The notes under the pieces: model-generated
What the model saw: only the letters and a program-made list of their open reading frames with translations
Databases searched by the model: none
What the model was told of the DNA's origin: nothing
Origin: Streptomyces antioxidans
Lineage (GTDB): Bacteria; Actinomycetota; Actinomycetes; Streptomycetales; Streptomycetaceae
DNA length: 64,000 nt
Assembly: GCF_000968685.2 (NCBI RefSeq)
Contig: NZ_LAKD02000088.1
Span: 32,062-96,061, forward strand
Direction of reading: 5' to 3'
Part shown: positions 31,502-40,485 of the stretch, piece after piece
Layout of the letters: each line of letters starts with the position of its first letter
How positions within the stretch are numbered: the first letter of the stretch is position 1
Made by a program: the position numbers and the translations under genes

Positions 31502-32481
31502 GACGTCTCCCGCTCACCACCGCGGCCGCCCTCGCCGCCGCGGCGCTCACCCTGGCCGCGTGCGGCACCACCGAACCCGCCGCCGACGGCTCCGCGAAGT
31601 CCTCGGGCGCCATCAGCCTCACCGACGCCAGCGGCGCGAAGGTCAAGCTCGACGGCCCGGCCACCAAGGTCGTCACCACCGAGTGGAACGTCACCGAAAC
31701 CCTCCTCACGCTCGGCGTCGACCCCATCGGCGTCGCCGACGTCAAGGGCTACAAGACCTGGGACACCGCCGTCCCGCTGAAGGGCGAGCCGAAGGACATC
31801 GGCACCCGCGGTGAGCCGAGCATGGACACCATCGCCTCGCTCTCGCCCGACCTCATCCTCGCGACCACCGACCTGGCGCCCGCCGCCGTGAAGCAGCTGC
31901 GCAAGGTCGCCCCGGTGCTGGAGGTGAAGTCCGCCGACGCCTCCGACCAGATCGGGCGGATGCTGAAGAACCTCGACCTCATCGCCGAGGCCACCGGCAC
32001 CACCGACCGGGCGAAGACCGCCCGCGAGGATTTCGGGGACAAGGTCGCCGAGGGCAAGAAGGCCCTCGCCGACGCGGGCCTCGACGGTACGCGGATCGCC
32101 TTCGCCGACGGCTATGTCACCTCCAACCAGGTCTCCCTGCGCCCGTACACCAGCGGCTCGCTCATCGGTGCCGTCAATGAGCGGATCGGCCTGAAGAACG
32201 CCTGGAAGGTCAAGGGCGACGCGAGCTACGGCCTCGGCTCCACCGACGTCGAAGGGCTCACCGGGCTGCCGAAGGGCGTCCAGTTCGGCTACATAGGCAG
32301 CGACGGCGACAAGAGCAGCAACCCCTTCACCGGCGCCCTGGCGAAGAACGCCGTGTGGAAGTCCCTGCCTTTCGTGACGGCGGGCGATGTGCACCGGCTG
32401 CCCGACGGCATCTGGATGTTCGGCGGCCCCGGCTCGATGGAGGCGTACATCGACGCCGTCGTCGACGCGCTGACCCCATGA
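31498..32481 (+). CDS. iron-siderophore substrate-binding lipoprotein
   Basis: A 327-residue FecB/FepB-type binding protein tethered to the outer face of the membrane. The signal peptide MRRLPLTTAAALAAAALTLA ends in the lipobox LAAC with Cys22. The mature protein shows DASGAKVKLDGPATKVVTTE, LTLGVDPIGVADVKGY and SLSPDLILATTDL, as in class III binding proteins. It is coupled to the ATPase gene by an ATGA overlap; the permease follows after 54 bp. The signal peptide will be processed by Lgt, which is encoded at 48269. Confidence 0.94.
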   Translation: MRRLPLTTAAALAAAALTLAACGTTEPAADGSAKSSGAISLTDASGAKVKLDGPATKVVTTEWNVTETLLTLGVDPIGVADVKGYKTWDTAVPLKGEPKDIGTRGEPSMDTIASLSPDLILATTDLAPAAVKQLRKVAPVLEVKSADASDQIGRMLKNLDLIAEATGTTDRAKTAREDFGDKVAEGKKALADAGLDGTRIAFADGYVTSNQVSLRPYTSGSLIGAVNERIGLKNAWKVKGDASYGLGSTDVEGLTGLPKGVQFGYIGSDGDKSSNPFTGALAKNAVWKSLPFVTAGDVHRLPDGIWMFGGPGSMEAYIDAVVDALTP

Positions 32482-32535
32482 GGAAGCGCTGACGAAGTGA
32501 GGAACCGCTGACCGAGTGAGGAAGTAGCGCACGCC

Positions 32536-34602
32536 ATGGCCGTCACCGCGACCACCCCCGACACCCGTCCGCCGGCGGCCGCGTCCCGGTCGGGCGCGGC
32601 CGTGGTGGCGGCCGTGCTCGTCCTCCTGGTCGTGGCGCTCGCCGTCGCCGACATCACCCAGGGCACCGCCGCCGCCGGACCGGCCGAGGTGCTCAAGGCC
32701 CTGACCGGGCGGGCCGATCCGGATGACGCGTCCGTCGTGATCGCCTCCCGGCTGCCGCGGATGGCCGCGGGCGTGCTGGTCGGCGTCGTCCTCGGCGTTG
32801 CCGGAGCCGTGCTCCAGGCCGTCAGCCGCAACGCGCTCGCCTCGCCCGACACCCTCGCGGTGAACGCCGGTTCGTACCTGGCGCTCGGCATCGCGGGGAC
32901 CACCGGCGTCTCGCTGCCGATGCTCGCCTCCTCCGGCGTGGCCTTCGCGGGCGGGCTGCTGGCGGCGTCCGTCGTGCTCGCCCTGTCCGGCCTCGGCATG
33001 GGCACCGTACGGCTGGTCCTCACCGGCACCGCGCTGGCGCTGGGCCTGAACTCGGTGACGCAGGGCCTGCTGCTGCTGTTCCCCGAGCAGACGGAGGGCC
33101 TGTACCAGTGGAACCAGGGCAGCATCAGCCAGAACGGCTTCGACGGCGTCCTCCAGATGCTGCCCGTCGCGCTGGCCGGACTCTTCGGCCTGCTGCTCAC
33201 CGCCCGCCGGGTCGACGCGCTCGCCCTGGGCGACGACGCCGCGCGCGGGCTGGGCGTCCCGGTCCGCACCACCCGGGTCACGGCGGTGGTGCTGGCGGCG
33301 CTGCTGTCCGCGGTGGCCGTCACGCTCGCCGGGCCCATCGGCTTCGCCGGGCTGTGCGCACCGGCCCTGGTGCGCCCGCTGGCCCGCCGGTTCCGGGGCC
33401 TCGTCCGCGCCCGTACGGCCCTGCCCGTGGCCGGTCTGGCCGGTGCCGGGCTGGTGCTCGGTTCGGATGTGCTGCTGCGGGCACTCGTCCCCGCCGATAC
33501 GGCGGTCGCGGTGCCCACCGGGGTCGTCACCAGCCTGGTCGGCGCCGTGTTCCTGGTGGTGATGGCCCTGCGGCTGCGGGATACGGCCGCGGCCGACGCG
33601 CCCGACCGGACGCGCATCCCCAGCCGGACGGCGTTCCTGGTCACGGTGGCCGTCATCCTTACGGTGGCCATCGGCGTCACGGTGGCCGGTGTCCTGCTGG
33701 GTGACAGCAAGCTGCTGCTCGGCGATGTCGCGAACTGGGCGCAGGGCCGGGCCGGTCGGGCCGTCTCGTTCGTCCTGGACACCCGGGTGCCCCGGGTGCT
33801 CGCCGCCCTGTGCGCGGGCGCGGCGCTCGCCCTCGCGGGCACGCTGGTGCAGGCCGTGACCCGCAATCCGCTCGCGGAGCCGGGCACCCTGGGCGTCTCC
33901 GGCGGAGCCGCGCTGGGCGCCGTACTGCTCGTCACCACGGTTCCCGCCGCCGGTTCCTGGAGCGTCGCGGGTGCCGCGTTCGCGGGCGCCGCCGTGGCCG
34001 CCGTGGTCGTCTTCGGGCTCACGGCCCGGGGCGGTTACCAGCAGAACCGGCTGGTCCTCGTCGGCGTCGGAGTGGCCGCCGGGACGACCGCGCTGACCAG
34101 CCTGCTCATCGTGCTCACCGACCCGTTCAACGCCACGAAGGCGCTGACCTGGCTGTCCGGTTCGACGTACGGGCGGACCATGCCGGACGTGCTGCCCGTC
34201 GCGCTCACGCTGGCGCTGGGCCTCGCCGTCGCCGCCACCGCGCGCACCGAACTGGACCTCGTATCCCTCGACGGGGACACCCCGCGCCTGCTCGGGCTGC
34301 GGCTGTCCCGGGCCAGACTCGGCTTCCTGGTGATGAGCGTCCTGCTCAGCGCGACCGCCGTCGGCTCGGCGGGCACCATCGGCTTCGTGGGCCTGGTGGC
34401 GCCGCACGCGGCGCGCGCACTGGCGGGCCGACGGCACGTACGGGTGGTGCCGGTCGCCGTACTCCTCGGCGCCGCGCTGGTGTGCACGGCCGATCTGCTC
34501 GGCCGCACGGTGATCGCGCCCGCCCAGCTGGGCGCGGGGCTGATGACGGCGGTGATCGGCACGCCGTACTTCCTGCGCCTTCTGGTGCGGGCACGGCGGT
34601 AG
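32536..34602 (+). CDS. fused double FecCD iron-siderophore permease
   Basis: A 688-residue permease made of two FecCD domains in one chain, as in FhuB. The first (about residues 20-345) has ASRLPRMAAGVLVGVVLGVAG and LAGPIGFAGLCAPALVR; the second (about 360-685) repeats them as DTRVPRVLAALCAGAALALAG and SAGTIGFVGLVAPHAARALAG. Some 18-20 helices are expected. With one fused permease, the binding lipoprotein and the ATPase give a complete importer. A 7-bp hairpin follows 15 bp after the stop. Confidence 0.94.
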   Translation: MAVTATTPDTRPPAAASRSGAAVVAAVLVLLVVALAVADITQGTAAAGPAEVLKALTGRADPDDASVVIASRLPRMAAGVLVGVVLGVAGAVLQAVSRNALASPDTLAVNAGSYLALGIAGTTGVSLPMLASSGVAFAGGLLAASVVLALSGLGMGTVRLVLTGTALALGLNSVTQGLLLLFPEQTEGLYQWNQGSISQNGFDGVLQMLPVALAGLFGLLLTARRVDALALGDDAARGLGVPVRTTRVTAVVLAALLSAVAVTLAGPIGFAGLCAPALVRPLARRFRGLVRARTALPVAGLAGAGLVLGSDVLLRALVPADTAVAVPTGVVTSLVGAVFLVVMALRLRDTAAADAPDRTRIPSRTAFLVTVAVILTVAIGVTVAGVLLGDSKLLLGDVANWAQGRAGRAVSFVLDTRVPRVLAALCAGAALALAGTLVQAVTRNPLAEPGTLGVSGGAALGAVLLVTTVPAAGSWSVAGAAFAGAAVAAVVVFGLTARGGYQQNRLVLVGVGVAAGTTALTSLLIVLTDPFNATKALTWLSGSTYGRTMPDVLPVALTLALGLAVAATARTELDLVSLDGDTPRLLGLRLSRARLGFLVMSVLLSATAVGSAGTIGFVGLVAPHAARALAGRRHVRVVPVAVLLGAALVCTADLLGRTVIAPAQLGAGLMTAVIGTPYFLRLLVRARR

Positions 34603-34617
34603 CCGCGTTGCGGAGGA

Positions 34618-34639
34618 GCGCCACACCCAGGAGTGGCGC
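34618..34639 (+). terminator. hairpin after siderophore importer
   Basis: Arms GCGCCAC (34618-34624) and GTGGCGC (34633-34639) with an 8-nt loop, 15 bp after the permease stop. Confidence 0.45.
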
Positions 34640-34719
34640 GTCCTGGTACGGGGGCTCTGACCTGCGCAGACTCAATGGGGTCAGGACAGAGCTGCACCAG
34701 GAAGGAAAGGGATACCGCC

Positions 34720-35490
34720 ATGAACCCCACGAACGCCACGACCGGAACCGGAACCGGGACCGGGACCGGCAAGGTCGTACTCATCACCGGGGCCAGCAGC
34801 GGGATCGGGGCGGCCACCGCGCGTCGGCTCGCCGCCGAGGGGCACCGGGTCTGGCTGGGGGCGCGGCGGACCGAGCGGCTGGGGGAGCTCGCCGCGGAGA
34901 TCACCGCCGAGGGCGGCAGCGCGGCGTACCAGCGGCTGGACGTCACCGCGGCCGATGACGCGCGGGCCTTCGTGGCGGCCGCCCGGGAGCGGTTCGGGCG
35001 GGTGGACGTGCTGGTCAACAACGCCGGGGTGATGCCCCTTTCGCCGCTCGGGGCGCTGAAGGTCGACGAGTGGGACCGGATGCTCGATGTGAATGTGCGC
35101 GGTGTGCTGTACGGCATCGCCGCGGCCCTGCCGGTGATGCGGGAGCAGGGCGGCGGCCATGTCGTGAACATCGCCTCGGTGGGCGCGTACGAGGTGTCGC
35201 CCACTGCCGCGGTGTACTGCGCCACCAAGTTCGCCGTGCGCGCCATCTCGGAGGGGCTGCGCCAGGAGTCGGCGGGGGACATCCGGGTCAGCCTGGTCTC
35301 GCCGGGCGTGACCGAGTCCGAGCTGGCCGAGTCCATCTCCGACCCGGGCGCCCGTGAGGCCATGAAGACCTACCGCTCGGTGGCCGTCCCCGCCTCCGCG
35401 ATCGCCGACGCCATCGCGTACGCCATCGGTCAGCCGCCCGAGGTCGATGTGAACGAGATCGTGGTGCGCCCGGCCGCGAGCGCCCAGTAA
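34720..35490 (+). CDS. SDR family NAD(P)-dependent oxidoreductase
   Basis: A 256-residue classical short-chain dehydrogenase. It has the nucleotide-binding VVLITGASSGIGAATARRLA, NNAGVMPLSPLG, the catalytic Ser in NIASVGAYEVSPTA and YCATKFAVRAISEGLR with the Tyr-x3-Lys pair. The N-terminus carries (Thr-Gly)5, encoded by five ACCGGN units at 34741-34770. ATG 34720 follows AGGAAAGG. The substrate is unknown. It is a single gene between the siderophore operon and the deacetylase gene. Confidence 0.92.
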   Translation: MNPTNATTGTGTGTGTGKVVLITGASSGIGAATARRLAAEGHRVWLGARRTERLGELAAEITAEGGSAAYQRLDVTAADDARAFVAAARERFGRVDVLVNNAGVMPLSPLGALKVDEWDRMLDVNVRGVLYGIAAALPVMREQGGGHVVNIASVGAYEVSPTAAVYCATKFAVRAISEGLRQESAGDIRVSLVSPGVTESELAESISDPGAREAMKTYRSVAVPASAIADAIAYAIGQPPEVDVNEIVVRPAASAQ

Positions 35491-35593
35491 GTGCCGTGCG
35501 GGGGCGGGCCGTTGAAGGGGCGCGGGCGGTCCAGGAGGGGAGGCGGGCGGAAAACCCGTAGGGCGATCGCTGACGGCGGCTCACACTGAGCAC

Positions 35594-36451
35594 ATGGATG
35601 GAGCCATGTCGAGTCAGCTGCTCGGATTCCCGCCCGATGCGCGGGTGCTCATCGTCAACTGCGATGACCTCGGGATGCACGAGTCGGTCAACGCCGCCGT
35701 CATCGACGCGATCGAGGAGGGGATCGCGAGCTCCTGCAGTCTGATGGTGCCGTGCCCGGGGGCGCCGCAGGCCCTGCGGACGCTGCGGGCGCGGCCGGGC
35801 ATCCCGTTCGGCATCCACCTCACGCTCGTCCGCGACGCGGACCACCTCCGGTGGGGGCCCCTGAGCGCGAAGGGGACGGTGGCGTCGCTGCTGGACGAGC
35901 GGGGCGAGCTCCTCACCGCCGCCCGGCGGGAGGAACTGCTCGCGCGGGCGCGCCCGGAGGAGGTCGAGCGGGAGTTCCGGGCCCAGATCGAGGCCGTGGC
36001 CGACGCGGGGCTGACGCCGACTCACCTGGACTGGCACTGTCTGGCCGACGGCGGCCGTAAGGACGTCTTCGAGCTGACCTTGGCGCTGGCGGGGGAGTAC
36101 GGGCTGGCGGCGCGGGTCTGGCTCGACGGCGGGCGCCGGACGGCGCGCGGGCGCGGGCTGCCGGTCACCGACCATGACTTCCTGGACAGCTTCGCCCTCG
36201 ACACCGACGGCAAGGCGGCCCGCTACGCCGAGCTGCTGCGCGCCCTGCCGCCCGGGCTCAGCGAGTGGGCGGTCCACCCCGGGCTGGACGACGCACGGTC
36301 GCGGGCCGCCGAGCCCGGCGGCGGATGGCGGGTGCGCCACGGCGACCACGCGTTCCTGACCTCGGCCCGGGCCCGTGAACTGCTGGCGGAGGAGGGCATC
36401 GTGGTGATCGACTACCGGCCGCTCCAGCGGATCTGGTCCGGGGGCGGCTGA
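35594..36451 (+). CDS. YdjC/ChbG-family carbohydrate deacetylase
   Basis: A 285-residue polysaccharide-deacetylase-like protein of the YdjC family, which removes N-acetyl groups from small oligosaccharides such as chitooligosaccharides. It has the metal-binding VLIVNCDDLGMHESVN, FGIHLTLV, THLDWHCL (second metal-site His) and EWAVHPG. ATG 35594 may be leaderless (a CACACT hexamer lies 6 nt upstream); ATG 35606 is an alternative. The tandem repeat at 36450 begins at the last two bases of the gene, overlapping its stop codon. Confidence 0.9.
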   Translation: MDGAMSSQLLGFPPDARVLIVNCDDLGMHESVNAAVIDAIEEGIASSCSLMVPCPGAPQALRTLRARPGIPFGIHLTLVRDADHLRWGPLSAKGTVASLLDERGELLTAARREELLARARPEEVEREFRAQIEAVADAGLTPTHLDWHCLADGGRKDVFELTLALAGEYGLAARVWLDGGRRTARGRGLPVTDHDFLDSFALDTDGKAARYAELLRALPPGLSEWAVHPGLDDARSRAAEPGGGWRVRHGDHAFLTSARARELLAEEGIVVIDYRPLQRIWSGGG

Positions 36452-36567
36452 TGTGACGCCGCGTGGTCCAGCGCGGTACGGCCGACGTGATGCCGCGTGG
36501 TCCAGGGAGGGCGGCCGATGTGACGCCGTCTGGTCCAGCGCCGTACGGACGACTTGACGCCGTTGCC
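36450..36567. repeat. 33-34-bp tandem repeat, three and a half copies
   Basis: Copies 36450-36483, 36484-36516, 36517-36550 and a partial 36551-36567 share GATGTGACGCCG and TGGTCCAG. The first copy overlaps the stop of the deacetylase gene. The rest of the gap to 36734 shows no gene. Confidence 0.85.
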
Positions 36568-36734
36568 GGGGCCCGCTTTGATCGCAGCAGCCGCACGGTG
36601 TACCTGCCCCGTGCCGCGCGAGAGGTGCGCCCAGCCGGTAGGGGACCCGGTGCCGGTCCCGAGCCCGGACACAGTCGCCAGGACGGCGGACGCCATCCGA
36701 GGCGGGGACGCTACCCGCGAGTGTTGGAGCTTTC

Positions 36735-37565
36735 ATGCCAGCCAGCCATGCCGCACGTCTTCGCCGCCGCTGGGCCCTCGCGTCGGTGGTCACGGCCGCC
36801 GCGGCGGCGGCCGCCGCCGTGACCGTGTCCATGTCCTCGGGAGCCAGCGCGTCCGAAGTGGCGCTGCCGCCCGTCCACGGTGGCTTCGACTACCAGATCG
36901 GCGGGGCGTACACCCCGCCGGAGGGAGTCGACATCGTCAGCCGCGACCGCGGGGACTCCCCGGCGGACGGGCTGTACAACATCTGCTACGTCAACGCCTT
37001 CCAGGTCCAGCCGGGCGAGCGCGACCAGTGGCCGGACGACCTGCTGCTGCGCGACGGCAACGGCGACCTCGTCATCGACACCAAGTGGAAGGAACCGCTG
37101 CTCGACCTCCGTACGGGCGAGAAGCGCGAGCGGGTGGCGGACAAGGTCGACGGGTGGATCGACGGCTGCGCCGCCAAGGGCTTCGACGCCGTCGAGCCCG
37201 ACAACTACGACAGCTACGAACGTTCCAAGAAGCTGCTGACCACCGCCCACGCCAAGGCGTTCATGGCCCTGCTGTCGGAGCACGCCCACGCCCAGGGGCT
37301 GGCCATCGCGCAGAAGAACACCGCGGAGCTCCTGCCCGACCGGGAGGCGGCCGGGCTGGACTTCGCGGTGGCCGAGGAGTGCGGCGAGTACGACGAGTGC
37401 GGTGAGTTCGCCGAGGCGTACGACGACCGTGTGGTGGTGGTCGAGTACGGCGACGAGGGCTTCGCCAAGGCGTGCGAGGGGTGGGGCGACCGGCTGAGCG
37501 TCGTCCGGCGGGACGAGGGCGTCTCGCCCGCGGGCGCCGAGGGCTACGCACGCGAGACCTGCTAG
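36735..37565 (+). CDS. secreted GH114-type endo-alpha-1,4-polygalactosaminidase-like enzyme
   Basis: A 276-residue exported glycoside hydrolase. The signal peptide (MPASHAARLRRRWALASVV then an Ala/Val core ending ASA) is cleaved near residue 39. The catalytic domain shows GGFDYQIGGAYTPPEG, ICYVNAFQ, GFDAVEPDNYDSYERS and LAIAQKNTAELLP, the family pattern with acidic residues at strand ends. GH114 enzymes cleave poly-galactosamine exopolysaccharide. It is followed by a hairpin pair shared with the convergent gene. Confidence 0.88.
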   Translation: MPASHAARLRRRWALASVVTAAAAAAAAVTVSMSSGASASEVALPPVHGGFDYQIGGAYTPPEGVDIVSRDRGDSPADGLYNICYVNAFQVQPGERDQWPDDLLLRDGNGDLVIDTKWKEPLLDLRTGEKRERVADKVDGWIDGCAAKGFDAVEPDNYDSYERSKKLLTTAHAKAFMALLSEHAHAQGLAIAQKNTAELLPDREAAGLDFAVAEECGEYDECGEFAEAYDDRVVVVEYGDEGFAKACEGWGDRLSVVRRDEGVSPAGAEGYARETC

Positions 37566-37586
37566 GAGCTCCCCTCAAGCCGTCCC

Positions 37587-37640
37587 CGTCCCCGTCCACG
37601 TTGGGGGGCGGGGACGTGCTTACACTGAGCGGACGCTCAG
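37587..37640. terminator. two hairpins between convergent genes
   Basis: CGTCCCCG (37587-37594) pairs with CGGGGACG (37609-37616), and CTGAGCG (37625-37631) with CGCTCAG (37634-37640). They lie between the GH114 stop and the TIGR03085 stop. Confidence 0.55.
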
Positions 37641-37656
37641 CGGGGGCTGCCGGGGT

Positions 37657-38289
37657 TCAGATGCCCAGGTTGGCCTCGTGCGCCGCGGCCACGGCCTCCT
37701 TGTCGCCCTCCAGCTCGACCCGGGCGGACTCCTGGCGGCCGGTGAGGAAGAGCGCCAGCTCGCCCGGTTCGCCGGTGACCGTGACGACCGGGGTGCCGCG
37801 GTGGGCCACCGCCGTACGGCCGTCCGGACGCCGCAGCACCAGGCCGACGGGGGAGCGGCGGCCGAAGATCCGGGCGCCGCGCTCGATGCGGGACCACAGC
37901 GCGTCGGCGAAGACCGGGTCCAGCTCGCGCGGCGTCCAGTCCGGCCGGGCGCGGCGCACATCCTCGGCGTGGACGTAGAACTCGAAGCCGTTGGCCGCCT
38001 CGTCCACCTGCTTCAGCGCGAACGGGGACATCCGCGGCGGACCGGTGCGGAACAGCTGGAGCAGCTCCTCGTACGGCCGCGCCGCGAACTCCTCCTGTAC
38101 CCGGGCCAGCCGCGCGGCCAGCGGCTTGACCAGCACCCCGGCCGCCGCGTCTGGGCGGCGCTCACGGACCACCAGATGGGCCGCCAGATCGCGGGTGCTC
38201 CAGCCCTCGCACAGCGTCGGGGCCCCAGGGCCCGCACCGTCCAAGAGGTCGGCGAGAAGCAGCCGTTCGCGCTTCGCGTGAGTGGACAT
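37657..38289 (-). CDS. TIGR03085 family protein (DinB/maleylpyruvate-isomerase-like fold)
   Basis: A 210-residue actinobacterial protein. The N-terminus AKRERLLLADLLDGAGPGAP, then LCEGWSTRDLAAHLVVRERR and NGFEFYVHAEDVRRARP, are typical of the TIGR03085 subgroup of mycothiol-dependent-isomerase-like proteins; the three histidines of a DinB-type metal site (AAHLV, VHAED and one less certain) are partly visible. Thiol transferase activity is plausible but not shown. ATG 38289 is the start. It is convergent with the GH114 gene. Confidence 0.88.
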   Translation of the reverse strand: MSTHAKRERLLLADLLDGAGPGAPTLCEGWSTRDLAAHLVVRERRPDAAAGVLVKPLAARLARVQEEFAARPYEELLQLFRTGPPRMSPFALKQVDEAANGFEFYVHAEDVRRARPDWTPRELDPVFADALWSRIERGARIFGRRSPVGLVLRRPDGRTAVAHRGTPVVTVTGEPGELALFLTGRQESARVELEGDKEAVAAAHEANLGI

Positions 38290-38394
38290 ACGCCCACCCT
38301 ACGACCGGCATCCGCACCCTGCCACGAGAACCACCCCTCCGCGCCCCACGCATCGACTCCCCCCGCGCCCCACGAGGCCCACGCCTCGACCACG

Positions 38395-38832
38395 TGCCAG
38401 GGGCTCCGCCCCTGGCCCCCCGGAGCCCCGGCCTGGAGTTTGAGGTGAACCTCCGGGTCCGGGGCCCGGGGCGCGGCCCCTGATCTGGGGCTTGGGGCGC
38501 GGCCCCGCGCGAGGGCTGGGGCGGGGTCCACGGCCCGGAGCCTGGGGCTGCGTCCCAGTCCGGGGGTACGGGGCAGAGCCCCCTGGTCCGGGGTACGGGA
38601 CGGGGACCCCTGCCCGGGGTTGGGGGCAGAGCCCCCGCTGGGGGTCTGGGGCGGAGCCCCGGCCCGGGGCCCGGGGGCGCAGCCGTTGGTCTGGGGTCTG
38701 GGGGCAGCCCCGGCCGGGGGTCTGGGGCGGAGCCCCGGTCCCCTGGCTGAGGCGCAGCCCCTGGCCCCGGGGTCCGGGGCGGAGTGCCGGTTTTGGGGAG
38801 GGGCGGGGTGGGGGACAGGGGCGGCGGCGCGG
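38395..38832. repeat. G/C-rich cassette D
   Basis: This covers most of the 543-bp gap 38290-38832. It is a chain of GGGGCGGAGCCCC / GGGGCTCCGCCCC modules, ending at the right with GGGGAGGGGCGGGGTGGGGG and then GGCGGCGGCGCGG, matching the inverted terminal sequence of cassette C. The left terminal repeat is missing or decayed. No credible gene is seen in it. Confidence 0.7.
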
Positions 38833-39843
38833 CTACCCCGGCAGCGGCTTGCCCAGCTTCTTGCCGTCCTGCCCAGCGCTCAGTGTGAGCGCGCAGGAGA
38901 CCTGGTCCTCCCCCTGGACGGAGTACGTGGCCAGCGCCGGGTACAGCGCGTAGTAGTAATACATCCGGCCGTCGTTGGGGATGCTCTTGAGCCGCTTCTT
39001 GGCATCCGTCTCACACAGTGCGAGCGCCTTCGTCTGAATCGCCTTCTCGGTGGAGAAGTCGCCGCTCAGCGTCTCGTTGGCGATCACCTCGCCATCGTGC
39101 GGGCCGTCGCAGGACCGCTTCTCGACCTTGGTGACGCTGCTGTCCATCGCCGGGTGGTCGAAGCACTTGCCGGGGTCGAGCACCACATACGGCACCTTGT
39201 CACCGGGCGCGCCGGACTCCGACGCGTCCGGGGCCGCCGAATCCGAGGCGCCCGGATCCCCGTCGTCGGGGGCATCGCTCCCGCCGCCCAGCGGCGCACC
39301 CTCGCCGGGGTCCTCCGAGCCCGCCGGGGCGGCGGACGACTCGGCGTCCGAGGGCGAGGAGAGGGGGCGGTCCGAGGCCGAGGCGGACGGATCCCCACCG
39401 GCCGACGTCTTCTTGCCGCCGTCGTCCTTCGTCCCGATGACGATCGCGCCGATGACCACCGCCACGGCGACCACCGCCGCGATGACGACCGCCGTGGTCC
39501 GGGAGCCGCCGGTGCCGGGCGGCGGCGGAGGGGGCGGCAGCGCCCCCGGGGGTATGGGCCCCGGCGGCAGCGCGCCCGGGGGCGGTCCGCCGGGCAGCAG
39601 GGCCGGTGGGGCGGGCGGACCGAAACCGCCGCCCTGCTGCCCGGGCGCGTCCGCCGAGGGCGGCGGCCCGAAGCCCTGCTGCGGGGCCTGCGGGGGCTGC
39701 CCGGGTTGCTGCGCCTGCGGGGGCTGCTGCGGCTGTGCGGGCTGCGGCTGCGGTGGTGGTTGTTGCTGCGGCTGCGGCGGTGGACCGAACCCCCCGCCGT
39801 TTCCAGGCCGGTTGGGGTCATTCGACGGCGGCGGAAACGTCAT
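38833..39843 (-). CDS. proline-rich single-pass membrane protein with septum-formation-like extracellular domain
   Basis: A 336-residue protein. Residues 1-115 are Pro/Gln/Gly-rich and cytoplasmic; one membrane helix (TAVVIAAVVAVAVVIGAIVI) follows, then an acidic Ser/Asp/Gly-rich spacer, then a C-terminal domain containing LDPGKCFDHP, KRSCDGPHDGEVIA, ALCETDAKK and VSCALTLSAG. The paired cysteines and the C-x-PH-x-EV pattern resemble septum-formation-type domains. ATG 39843 is divergent from hisI. The function is inferred only from similarity in pattern. Confidence 0.8.
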   Translation of the reverse strand: MTFPPPSNDPNRPGNGGGFGPPPQPQQQPPPQPQPAQPQQPPQAQQPGQPPQAPQQGFGPPPSADAPGQQGGGFGPPAPPALLPGGPPPGALPPGPIPPGALPPPPPPPGTGGSRTTAVVIAAVVAVAVVIGAIVIGTKDDGGKKTSAGGDPSASASDRPLSSPSDAESSAAPAGSEDPGEGAPLGGGSDAPDDGDPGASDSAAPDASESGAPGDKVPYVVLDPGKCFDHPAMDSSVTKVEKRSCDGPHDGEVIANETLSGDFSTEKAIQTKALALCETDAKKRLKSIPNDGRMYYYYALYPALATYSVQGEDQVSCALTLSAGQDGKKLGKPLPG

Positions 39844-39984
39844 GCCCGAAGCATGCCCCATTCCACTGACAATCCGTCCATCGGGCCCGGCCTACCGGCC
39901 GGTTTTCCGGCCCGGTCTCCCCGCCCGGCCCGCGTCCGCCCCGTCCCGGCGGAGACTATTCGCGGGGACCCCCCTCCGGACGTG

Positions 39985-39990
39985 CAGAAT
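39985..39990 (+). promoter_or_regulatory. -10 element CAGAAT for hisI
   Basis: CAGAAT lies 6 nt before the hisI ATG at 39997, with no ribosome binding site, so a leaderless hisI-trpE message is likely. Confidence 0.45.
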
Positions 39991-39996
39991 GGTCGC

Positions 39997-40410
39997 ATGA
40001 CCGGCTCCGACCGCCCCTCCGCCCTCGACCCGGCCCTCGCCGCCCGCCTCAGGCGCGGGGCCGACGGCCTGCTCCCCGCCATCGCCCAGCAGTACGACAC
40101 CGGTGAGGTGCTGATGCTCGGCTGGATGGACGACGAGGCGCTGCACCGCACCCTCACCACCGGCCGCTGCACCTACTGGAGCCGCAGCCGCCAGGAGTAC
40201 TGGGTCAAGGGCGACACTTCCGGCCATGTCCAGCTGGTCAAGTCCGTCGCGCTCGACTGCGACGCCGACACCGTCCTGGTCAAGGTCGACCAGGTCGGCG
40301 CCGCCTGCCACACCGGCGACCGCACCTGCTTCGACGCCGACGAGCTCCCGCTCGGCCCGCAGACCGGCACACAGACCGGCCCGCAGCACGCCCCGCGGAC
40401 CGTCCCGTAG
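39997..40410 (+). CDS. hisI: phosphoribosyl-AMP cyclohydrolase
   Basis: A 137-residue HisI that opens the adenine ring of phosphoribosyl-AMP in histidine synthesis. It has VLMLGWMDDEALHRTL, GRCTYWSRSRQEYWVKG, ALDCDADTVLVKVDQVGAAC and HTGDRTCF, which include the Asp and Cys metal ligands. A Thr/Gln/Gly-rich tail follows. The HisE half is absent, as normal in actinobacteria. It is separated from the main his operon by 12 kb and sits 75 bp upstream of trpE, so the two may be cotranscribed. Confidence 0.96.
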   Translation: MTGSDRPSALDPALAARLRRGADGLLPAIAQQYDTGEVLMLGWMDDEALHRTLTTGRCTYWSRSRQEYWVKGDTSGHVQLVKSVALDCDADTVLVKVDQVGAACHTGDRTCFDADELPLGPQTGTQTGPQHAPRTVP

Positions 40411-40485
40411 ATCGCCCGTAGACCGGCCACCACCCCGACCACGCCCCGCCGGGTTACCCGGCCCCAGACCCAGGACGCTGTCACG

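Noticed and set aside
40411..40485. Trp leader peptide (attenuator) before trpE
   Set aside because: No short frame with adjacent Trp codons and no terminator/antiterminator pair found in these 75 bases; only a small CCGGG-TTA-CCCGG dyad.
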